Assembly: GCA_043718245.1 (NCBI GenBank) | Contig: JAYSWB010000038.1 | Span: 1-13,815 of the forward strand | Source: JBAXAB01 sp043718245 | GTDB lineage: Bacteria > Patescibacteriota > Minisyncoccia > Phycocordibacterales > CAIZLB01 | Length of the DNA: 13,815 bases | Direction: 5' to 3' | In this document: positions 6,679-12,096 of the stretch, in pieces | How the letters are laid out: each line of letters begins with the position of its first letter | How positions within the stretch are numbered: position 1 is the first letter of the stretch | Notes under the pieces: generated by a model | Databases searched by the model: none | What the model saw: the letters and a program-made list of their open reading frames with translations, nothing else | What the model was told of the DNA's origin: nothing | Program-made: the position numbers and the translations under genes

Positions 6679-6912
6679 TTATATCAAATAATAGGCTGTT
6701 ATGACTATATAAGTTATCTCCCTGCTTTTGAAACCTTCTTTGTAGTATATCACTTGTATCGTTTTACCATCAACCTCTTTTGTCGCCTTCAGTTTTTCAT
6801 CAAAAGCATCCTCTAGCAAATCTGGATTCTTGATAGCTCGCTTAACATGATCAAGATTTATACCTCTTTCTACCATTCGTAATTGAAAATGAGAAGTGAG
6901 CTTCAAGAGCAT
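6679..6912 (-). CDS. DUF4258 family protein, possible toxin
   Basis: This 77-residue protein matches DUF4258: a leading SHFQLRMVERGINLDHVKRA helix pair (family form: S.HA..RM.ERGI....V), a LLEDAFD linker, then a beta-rich C-terminus ending EITYIVITAYYLI (family form: VIT.Y). The small size and the helix-helix-beta order recall RelE/BrnT-like toxins that act on RNA, but I see no proven catalytic residues, and the function is unknown. It is the first gene of the pair with DUF2283. Its -10 box candidate TAATAT lies ten bases before the ATG, and a TTGACA lies further up, so the pair probably has its own promoter. Toxin-before-antitoxin order occurs in several known module types. Confidence 0.75.
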   Translation of the reverse strand: MLLKLTSHFQLRMVERGINLDHVKRAIKNPDLLEDAFDEKLKATKEVDGKTIQVIYYKEGFKSREITYIVITAYYLI

Positions 6913-6922
6913 AGACGTTTGG

Positions 6923-6959
6923 ATATTACTATACTTACCAATCTATGCCTACTTGTCAA
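6923..6959 (-). promoter_or_regulatory. Probable promoter of the DUF4258-DUF2283 pair
   Basis: On the minus strand a consensus -35 TTGACA (6954-6959) is followed by two possible -10 boxes: TATAGT (6928-6933, spacer 20, longer than ideal) and TAATAT (6923-6928), ten bases before the ATG. Which is used cannot be told. The TAATAT position matches the close -10 boxes elsewhere in the window. Confidence 0.4.
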
Positions 6960-6968
6960 AAAATGATT

Positions 6969-7625
6969 TTATTTTGCAGGAGTAGCTTCCTCAGCAGGAG
7001 CACCTTCTTCATCCTTCTTTCCTTTCTTTTCAGACAATTCGATAGCAGATAGGTCAACCGGAGCGGCTACTTCTTCTACTTCTTCCTTGGCAGCAGACAC
7101 AATCGCAATAATTTCATCAGCATCAGTTTTAAGTTCAACACCAGCTGGAAGTTTTAGATCAGAGGCCTTGATCTGTGATTCAAGATCTACCAAAGTAGAA
7201 ATATCCACCTCGATATTGTGAGGAAGATCCTTTGGCATAGCTTCGATTTCTATTTCGTAAACAACCTTTACAAGAAGTGCGCCGGCCTTAACAGCGGCTG
7301 AATCTCCAACGTATTCAAGAGGAACATGGAGTGTAATTTTCTTTCCCTTTTCAAGTACTAAAAAGTCAATGTGGCGGATTTTTCCTGAAACAGGTTCCAA
7401 ATCCATGTCGTGGACCAGAGTCTCGTGTTCAGTGCCATCCAAATTTGCAACGATTACAGTTGATTCACCGGCCTGACGGAAGGCTTTGATGAATTCACCC
7501 TCATTTACAGAGACTGATTCTGCAGGGTTTTTAGGGCCATACATAACAGCAGGAATCTTTCCAGATGTTCGTAAAGAGCCAAGTTGTGCACCTGCTGCGC
7601 GCTTTTCTAAAGTGATTGATATCAT
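6969..7625 (-). CDS. rplY: 50S ribosomal protein bL25, long (Ctc-type) form
   Basis: This 218-residue protein is the two-domain bL25/Ctc form, which binds 5S rRNA at the central protuberance. The N-terminal domain (about 1-90) has the family opening, with GSLRTSGKIPAVMYGP and later HETLVHDMDLEPVSGKIRHIDF. The C-terminal beta domain (about 95-180) has LHVPLEYVGDSAAVKAG and LPHNIEVDIS. The tail is acidic and low in complexity (KKDEEGAPAEEATPAK). E. coli bL25 has only the first domain at about 94 residues. The gene lies between two unrelated units and has a plausible -35/-10 pair, with the -10 box nine bases before the ATG. The GGAGG at 7651-7655 is on the wrong strand to be its ribosome binding site. 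Stop codon TAA. Confidence 0.95.
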   Translation of the reverse strand: MISITLEKRAAGAQLGSLRTSGKIPAVMYGPKNPAESVSVNEGEFIKAFRQAGESTVIVANLDGTEHETLVHDMDLEPVSGKIRHIDFLVLEKGKKITLHVPLEYVGDSAAVKAGALLVKVVYEIEIEAMPKDLPHNIEVDISTLVDLESQIKASDLKLPAGVELKTDADEIIAIVSAAKEEVEEVAAPVDLSAIELSEKKGKKDEEGAPAEEATPAK

Positions 7626-7634
7626 AGTTCTGAA

Positions 7635-7662
7635 AGTATATATATTTTGAGGAGGAAATCAA
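7635..7662 (-). promoter_or_regulatory. Promoter of rplY
   Basis: On the minus strand TTGATT (7657-7662) and TATACT (7635-7640) are separated by 16 bases, and the -10 box ends nine bases before the ATG at 7625. The transcript should have almost no leader. No clear terminator for the upstream aldolase/oxidase unit is seen in the 79-base gap, only a weak AT-rich 7-bp hairpin at 7668-7685. Confidence 0.6.
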
Positions 7663-7704
7663 GCCCTTTTTTGACTTATCAAAAAGCAGTACCCTTGGGG
7701 CAGG

Positions 7705-9375
7705 CTATTCCCTAATAATATGGTTTTTGAAGTATTCGACCGTCGCACCCACTTTCTTCCCTGGATTAAAGATATTTTGCGGGTCAAAAGCCTTTTTCAA
7801 CTCTACAAACAATTCGAGAGTTTTTGGCGTAAACATTTTCGAGAGAAACGGAGCCCTGATGATACCATCAGAGTGCTCTGCAGTAATGGAACCCTTATAT
7901 TGTGTGACTAAGTTGTAAACTTTCTTTGATATTTCGATAATATCATCGATATGCTGTGGATTTTTAAAATCCATTAGAGGAAATACATGAAAATTACCGC
8001 TCCCAGCGTGGCCGGCAATACTGTAGGTCAAATTATATGATTTTAAAATCTCTCTGTATTGTGGAATAAATTCTGGTAAGTGTTCCGGTGGCACAATTAC
8101 GTCTTCGATAAAAGTGGCGATTTTTTTACCTTCGGCATGCTTTCGAAGCAAATTATAACTCTCTCTTCGAATAGTCCAATATTTTTTTGCTTTGGAAGGA
8201 TTCGTAACATGTTCAGTTTCTAAATAATATTTTTCTTTTATGACAATATTTAATTTTTTTATCTTCTCTGAAATTTCACTGTCAGAGTCTCCGGTAAACT
8301 CAATCAACAACACAAGCTTGGGAAGCCCACCTGATCGTACCATTTGAAATTCTGGTCTAAAGTTCCATGCCAATTTTAGAAAACTTAATAGTTTCCCTTG
8401 ATATGGTAGATCACGAAAATATTTCACTGCAAGTTTTATGGTTTCCTCGTCATAAGATTCAAGGCTGGTTGGTGCGAATGGCAAAATGTCTTTAACAAGT
8501 GGCCCAATTGGGTCGAGGGAGGGCATAAAAACGACTAACATTTGAGATTTTAGGTGTACTGGTACAAGTTTAAAAGTAATTTCAGAGACAATCCCTAAAG
8601 TCCCTTGCGATCCCACAATTGCTTTTGTTAAATCAAAAAAGTTCGCAGATTCCTTAAAATTTTCATCATTCCAAATGTTCCACAGTGCAAAGCCTGCTGC
8701 ATTTTTCGAAGTAATTGGCTTTGCATTTTTAATTTCATCTGCATTTTCTGACACAATTTTCCAAACAGATTTATAAAGCTCCCCTTCTAAATCATTTTGC
8801 GATAATTTTTTATCCAACTCTTCTTTATTTAAAGGCATTATGACATATTCATTTCCATCTCGTAAAATTACTTTTAAACTTTTTACGTATTTTTCTGTCT
8901 GACCATAGGTTAGGGTTTTCTCTCCGGCTGAATTATTTCCAACCATCCCGCCGACCGTATTAATTAATTTTGAGGCGGGATAGCTTGGTAGGAAAAACCC
9001 TCGTGACATGGTTTCTTTTTCAAAATCACGATAAAAAGTCCCTGGTAAAACCGTTATTTCCGCTTCGTCTTTTCCAATCACTCCCCAACTCTTAACTCCT
9101 TGGATATATTTATTTACATCCAAAATAATTGATTCACCGATCGCTGCGCCAGACATATCTGTTCCTGCCGCACGAACTGTAATTGATAATCCCTGATTAT
9201 TTGAGACAAACTTCACAATCGACTTAACATCCCCCATTGTCTTTGGACATAAAACAACCTGAGGAATTATTTCACACACACTGGCATCTCGACTGTACTG
9301 TTTTAAAACAACCGGATCTGTATACATATCACCATTAAATACTGCCCTTAATTGTTCTAAAATTTCTGGTTTCAT
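7705..9375 (-). CDS. FAD-linked oxidase, GlcD/D-lactate dehydrogenase-like
   Basis: The 556-residue protein is a VAO-family flavoprotein (FAD_binding_4 followed by FAD-oxidase_C), related to enzymes that oxidise 2-hydroxy acids such as D-lactate or glycolate. FAD-binding motifs are at 66-77 (TVRAAGTDMSGA), 141-151 (VGGMVGNNSAG) and 254-266 (VGSQGTLGIVSEI). The C-terminal domain has EDVIVPPEHLPEF (424-436), HAGSGNFH (456-463), EHSDGIIRAPF (500-510) and the closing DPQNIFNPGK (531-540). Two motifs differ from the common HAGDGN and EHGDG/EHGIG forms, each having Ser at one position, so the substrate may differ. No Fe-S domain or membrane segment is seen. The start lies four bases after the aldolase stop, so the two are co-transcribed; the electron acceptor and substrate cannot be read here. 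Stop codon TAG. Confidence 0.87.
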   Translation of the reverse strand: MKPEILEQLRAVFNGDMYTDPVVLKQYSRDASVCEIIPQVVLCPKTMGDVKSIVKFVSNNQGLSITVRAAGTDMSGAAIGESIILDVNKYIQGVKSWGVIGKDEAEITVLPGTFYRDFEKETMSRGFFLPSYPASKLINTVGGMVGNNSAGEKTLTYGQTEKYVKSLKVILRDGNEYVIMPLNKEELDKKLSQNDLEGELYKSVWKIVSENADEIKNAKPITSKNAAGFALWNIWNDENFKESANFFDLTKAIVGSQGTLGIVSEITFKLVPVHLKSQMLVVFMPSLDPIGPLVKDILPFAPTSLESYDEETIKLAVKYFRDLPYQGKLLSFLKLAWNFRPEFQMVRSGGLPKLVLLIEFTGDSDSEISEKIKKLNIVIKEKYYLETEHVTNPSKAKKYWTIRRESYNLLRKHAEGKKIATFIEDVIVPPEHLPEFIPQYREILKSYNLTYSIAGHAGSGNFHVFPLMDFKNPQHIDDIIEISKKVYNLVTQYKGSITAEHSDGIIRAPFLSKMFTPKTLELFVELKKAFDPQNIFNPGKKVGATVEYFKNHIIRE

Positions 9376-9379
9376 TTGA

Positions 9380-10270
9380 TTAATTCATCCGATTCATTAT
9401 TTTCAATTTTTCTTCAACCACTCGTTGAACAGCCTCAATAGATGTAGCCATGATTTTGTAAGGGGCTACTTCATCCGGTGTCTTTTCTAAAGTTTTTTTC
9501 ACCGCATCACGAAATGCAATTCGCAATTCTGTATTGTAATGCACAATTGTCATTCCATTTTGAGAAGCATTTTCCAAGTCCGCAGAGCTAATACCAGACG
9601 CACCATGAAGGACAAGAGGCATGTTTAAACCTTCTGAAATTTGCTTGATGAGATCAATTCGTAGCGCGGGGTTCACACCGCTTCGTAAAATTCCGTGAAC
9701 ATTTCCAACCGCAGGTGCGAGCATGTCTACACCTGTTGCAGCGACGAAAGCCTTGGCCTCCTCAAGACTCGTGACGGTTACTCCATCAGGAATTTCATCT
9801 AAAATTTTTGAAGAAGTTCCGATATATCCAATCTCACCTTCAATGACAACATCACGCCCTGTCGTCTCGCGAATCTTTTTTGCATATTCTACTGCTTTTT
9901 TCGCAATTAAAATATTTTGATCCATTGGAAGTTTGGCCCCATCAATAATTGCTGAATCGAAACCTGCGTCTATTGCTTCTTTCACTCTTTCAAATGAATA
10001 AGTGTGATCTGCGTTTAAAAATATTGGGTGATTATTATATTGTTCTCTGTAAGCTTTAACCAATGACACAGTTTGTTTGACTCCGACGAAATCCCGTTCA
10101 CCTTCGGATACTCCGATTATGACTGGTACGTTTAACTTAATAGCAGCCTGTACTATGCCTTTTAAACCTTCGAGATTTGAAATATTAAAATGTCCAATTG
10201 AAAGTTTCTGCTCGCGCGCCTTGTTAATTGTTTCCCGATATGTGAGTCCGTTTGAAAATACTGTGTTCAT
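9380..10270 (-). CDS. Class II (zinc-dependent) fructose-bisphosphate aldolase family
   Basis: This 296-residue protein belongs to the class II aldolases, which reversibly split fructose-1,6-bisphosphate (or tagatose-1,6-bisphosphate) to dihydroxyacetone phosphate and glyceraldehyde-3-phosphate. Expected residues are present: Asp88-His89 (NADHTYS), the glutamates at 144/146 (VIEGEIGYIG), zinc ligand His192 (GNVHGI), zinc ligand His222 (VLHGASG), and the late HYNTELRIAF helix start. The length and the TEL motif are closer to the GatY/KbaY/FbaA-short group than to the 359-residue E. coli FbaA, so fructose versus tagatose specificity is open. The gene leads an operon with an FAD-linked oxidase and probably serves the same sugar-phosphate network as the nearby PfkB and transketolase genes. 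An extended -10 box lies eight bases before the ATG. Stop codon TAA. Confidence 0.92.
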   Translation of the reverse strand: MNTVFSNGLTYRETINKAREQKLSIGHFNISNLEGLKGIVQAAIKLNVPVIIGVSEGERDFVGVKQTVSLVKAYREQYNNHPIFLNADHTYSFERVKEAIDAGFDSAIIDGAKLPMDQNILIAKKAVEYAKKIRETTGRDVVIEGEIGYIGTSSKILDEIPDGVTVTSLEEAKAFVAATGVDMLAPAVGNVHGILRSGVNPALRIDLIKQISEGLNMPLVLHGASGISSADLENASQNGMTIVHYNTELRIAFRDAVKKTLEKTPDEVAPYKIMATSIEAVQRVVEEKLKIMNRMN

Positions 10271-10278
10271 ATCTAATC

Positions 10279-10287
10279 ATTGTATCA
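10279..10287 (-). promoter_or_regulatory. Extended -10 promoter of the aldolase-oxidase operon
   Basis: TGATACAAT on the minus strand, with TACAAT at 10279-10284, lies eight bases before the aldolase ATG. The same nine-base sequence forms the predicted promoter of the PfkB gene at 11091, which may mean shared promoter strength. A T-rich stretch lies just upstream. Confidence 0.6.
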
Positions 10288-10305
10288 AAAAATGGAGATA
10301 AAGTT

Positions 10306-10345
10306 ACAGCCTCTCCCCAGGTATGATTTACTGGGAAGAGGCTGT
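10306..10345 (-). terminator. Long hairpin, probable transcript end of the 151-residue gene
   Basis: Arms of 15 bases (10306-10320 and 10331-10345) enclose a ten-base loop. The single unmatched position is a G-U pair in minus-strand RNA and a C-A mismatch in plus-strand RNA, so a minus-strand RNA structure is favoured. It lies 89 bases after the stop of the unknown gene and just before the aldolase promoter, as expected for a transcript end. However, no U run follows immediately, so a processing or stability element is an alternative to a classic intrinsic terminator. Confidence 0.55.
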
Positions 10346-10433
10346 GGTGATAGTAACTTGTGGGTGTTTCTTGGTGTCATACCTCGCACCTTACGGTGCT
10401 ATGTGAAGCCTGGCGCCAAGTACGCCGGGATTA
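10346..10433 (-). other. Structured 3' untranslated region of the 151-residue gene
   Basis: This 88-base stretch between the unknown gene and the hairpin at 10306-10345 is GC-rich like the gene itself. In the minus-strand sense it contains a small hairpin, GCACC-GTAA-GGTGC, whose loop fits the stable GNRA type, and a GGCG/CGCC-rich segment next to the stop codon. No open reading frame of note is present. It could be simply a trailer or carry a structured RNA. Confidence 0.35.
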
Positions 10434-10889
10434 CTACTTGGAGACCTTCCCCGAATTGAGGAAGACGAGTCCCGCGACGAATGCGCGGTTGAGACCTTTC
10501 ACGCTTCGTTTCGCGAAGACGTACGGCCGACCAGCCGTAAAGCAGACTTCGACGCCTGCAGGTTTGCCGCCGTTTTGGCCGATGACGAGGTAGCTCTCGA
10601 GGCGCGGTGAATCTTCCACACGAATCTCGCTGAGGATGTAGGCGAGGTCACTGGGGATTTCATCGAGCTTCTTGAACGGAACGCACGACTGTTCCGGGGT
10701 GCTCCCGAATCGCTTGAGGCTTTCCCGCAAGAACGGTTCGGTGACTTCGGTGTCGGACTTGAGACCTTGGAAGCACACGGTCGTGCTCCCTTTTTCTTTC
10801 CGGATGAGTTCCCCTCGGAATTCCTCGGGTTTCGTCATTGGTTTTGCGACTTGCATTTTCTTGGCTGTGGTGGTGGTGGCGAGGCTCAT
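10434..10889 (-). CDS. Protein of unknown function, GC-rich codon use
   Basis: I do not recognise this 151-residue protein. It is soluble and basic, with no signal peptide or membrane segment. It opens with a Thr/Lys-rich segment (SLATTTTAKKMQ) and ends with a region that looks folded (ESYLVIGQNGGKPAGVEV, then AGRPYVFAKRSVKGLNRAF); cysteines fall in VCFQG, QSCVPF and EVCFTAG. Codon use is sharply unlike its neighbours: by my count about 70% of third positions are G or C, and all leucines but one are CTC. This supports this frame over the overlapping ones and suggests recent transfer or special selection. A -35/-10 pair with a 17-base spacer lies about 50 bases upstream and gives a leader of about 40 bases with almost no G and no Shine-Dalgarno sequence. 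A 19-base inverted repeat overlaps the promoter. Stop codon TAG. Confidence 0.7.
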   Translation of the reverse strand: MSLATTTTAKKMQVAKPMTKPEEFRGELIRKEKGSTTVCFQGLKSDTEVTEPFLRESLKRFGSTPEQSCVPFKKLDEIPSDLAYILSEIRVEDSPRLESYLVIGQNGGKPAGVEVCFTAGRPYVFAKRSVKGLNRAFVAGLVFLNSGKVSK

Positions 10890-10936
10890 ACTGTTTGTTG
10901 GTTTGGTTGTTTTTTTTGCTTGTCTGCCGAATGCAA

Positions 10937-10965
10937 GGTATACCCCCCTTGAAACGACAAATCAA
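10937..10965 (-). promoter_or_regulatory. Promoter of the 151-residue gene
   Basis: On the minus strand TTGATT (10960-10965) and TATACC (10937-10942) are 17 bases apart, predicting a start near 10930 and a leader of about 40 bases. The -10 sits in the palindrome GGTATACC (10937-10944), so a plus-strand -10 (TATACC at 10939-10944, with TTGCTT at 10916-10921, spacer 17) is also possible. The -35 and spacer are covered by one arm of the inverted repeat at 10946-11004. Confidence 0.45.
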
Positions 10966-11004
10966 CCACCCTCGGAGAGAGAAAGTGATTTGTCGTTTCG
11001 AGGG
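10946..11004. repeat. 19-base inverted repeat in the divergent intergenic region
   Basis: The arms (10946-10964 and 10986-11004), with core GAAACGACAAATCA and TGATTTGTCGTTTC, match at 18 of 19 positions and are separated by 21 bases. The odd position is a U-G pair in plus-strand RNA and an A-C mismatch in minus-strand RNA. The left arm covers the -35 and spacer of the unknown gene's promoter, as an operator would; alternatively it forms a hairpin in the leader of a plus-strand transcript. No T run follows on either strand, so it is not a typical terminator. Confidence 0.75.
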
Positions 11005-11090
11005 AAACACTTAAATTGGTAAGGAACAGGCCAGATGAAATACTACAACCCCATTATCCACGCGTCAAGTGTGCTTTATGCACCTAGGGT

Positions 11091-11099
11091 TGATACAAT
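11091..11099 (+). promoter_or_regulatory. Extended -10 promoter of the PfkB kinase gene
   Basis: TGATACAAT, with TACAAT at 11094-11099, lies seven bases before the ATG at 11107, predicting a leaderless mRNA. It is identical to the promoter core of the aldolase operon. An alternative start at 11035 has an AAGGAA eight bases upstream, so a second, longer transcript cannot be excluded. Confidence 0.55.
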
Positions 11100-11106
11100 A
11101 TATTAT

Positions 11107-12096
11107 ATGAAAAATGAACTAGACTTTGTTGCACTCGGAGACATTGTTATCGATTCCTTTATCAGACTAAAAAATGGACATATAACTACTGATACTTCCA
11201 GTAAAAGAGAATTGTGCATGCCGTTTGGAGAAAAAATTCCTTTTGAATCAGCAGAAGAAATTCCAGCAGTTGGAAACAGCGCAAACGCATCGGTTGCTGC
11301 AGCGCGTCTGGGCCTTTCATCTGGATTAATCGTGAATATTGGTGATGACCAACATGGAAAAGAATGTATTAAAAGATTGGAACAGGAAAAGGTATCTACT
11401 GATTATGTGACTATAAATAAGGGTCTTACAACAAATTACCATTATGTTTTATGGTTTGAAAAAGATCGCACAATTTTAATAAAACATGAAGACTACCCTC
11501 TTCAAATGCCTGATATTGGATCACCAAAAATGCTTTACCTAAGCTCTCTTGGAGAGAAATCTTTGCCTTTTCATGATGAAATTGCAGGCTACTTGGATGC
11601 GCATCCTGATATTCGATTGGTGTTCCAGCCGGGAACTTTTCAGATCAAATTCGGTGCAAAGGCATTAGAAAGAATCTACAAACGAGCTGAATTATTCTTC
11701 TGTAACGTAGAAGAAGCACAGATTATTTTAGGAACAGATAGCCGAGCCGTCGCAACATTACTTGCTGGAATTAAAGAGTTGGGAGTAAAACTACCGGTAA
11801 TCACTGATGGTCCTGATGGTTCATATACTTATATTGATGGAAAGCCAGCGCATCTTCCAATCTACCCTGACGATAAGCCGGCTTACGAGAGGACAGGTGC
11901 GGGAGATGCATTTGCTTCTACTTTTTCAATCGCGATTTTGAATGGATTAGATGTAGGTACGGCCATGAAGCACGGCTCGATAAATTCCATGAGTGTTTGC
12001 GAATATGTTGGCGCACAAAAAGGATTGTTGACGGATGAAAAATTAGAGAGTTTTATGAAGAAGCAGCCGGTAGGTTGGGAACCGCGGGCGATTTAG
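11107..12096 (+). CDS. PfkB-family (ribokinase-type) carbohydrate kinase
   Basis: The 329-residue protein is a PfkB-family kinase, which transfers phosphate from ATP to a sugar or nucleoside. It begins with the usual strand (DFVALGDIVID). The first signature is at 56-70 (GNSANASVAAARLG), the Mg-associated N-x-x-E motif at 200-203 (NVEE), and the second signature at 261-269 (ERTGAGDAF) with catalytic Asp267. The usual G-G before N is G-N-S-A-N here, and D-T before the GAGD loop is E-R-T, so the substrate is not predictable; ribokinase, fructokinase, adenosine kinase and 6-phosphofructokinase are possible. I prefer the ATG at 11107 because it starts right before the fold and follows a -10 box. 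The ATG at 11035 would add 24 residues and has an AAGGAA sequence upstream. It converges with the transketolase genes without any gap. Stop codon TAG. Confidence 0.85.
   Translation: MKNELDFVALGDIVIDSFIRLKNGHITTDTSSKRELCMPFGEKIPFESAEEIPAVGNSANASVAAARLGLSSGLIVNIGDDQHGKECIKRLEQEKVSTDYVTINKGLTTNYHYVLWFEKDRTILIKHEDYPLQMPDIGSPKMLYLSSLGEKSLPFHDEIAGYLDAHPDIRLVFQPGTFQIKFGAKALERIYKRAELFFCNVEEAQIILGTDSRAVATLLAGIKELGVKLPVITDGPDGSYTYIDGKPAHLPIYPDDKPAYERTGAGDAFASTFSIAILNGLDVGTAMKHGSINSMSVCEYVGAQKGLLTDEKLESFMKKQPVGWEPRAI

Noticed and set aside
2700..6912. A complete phage-defence or mobile island
   Set aside because: RhuM and the DUF pair are accessory-like, but they are interleaved with housekeeping genes and there is no integrase, transposase, nuclease or attachment site.
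7651..7655. GGAGG as a ribosome binding site
   Set aside because: It is on the plus strand, whereas the nearby genes are on the minus strand, and no plus-strand gene starts there.
7668..7685. Hairpin after the FAD-linked oxidase as a terminator
   Set aside because: The stem is only seven mostly A-T pairs; too weak to call.
10660..11022. Long overlapping open frames on both strands (116 residues each) in the GC-rich segment
   Set aside because: They overlap the 151-residue frame, have low-complexity Arg/His-rich or Cys/Phe-rich translations, and the codon pattern fits the 151-residue frame. High GC simply lowers the number of chance stops.
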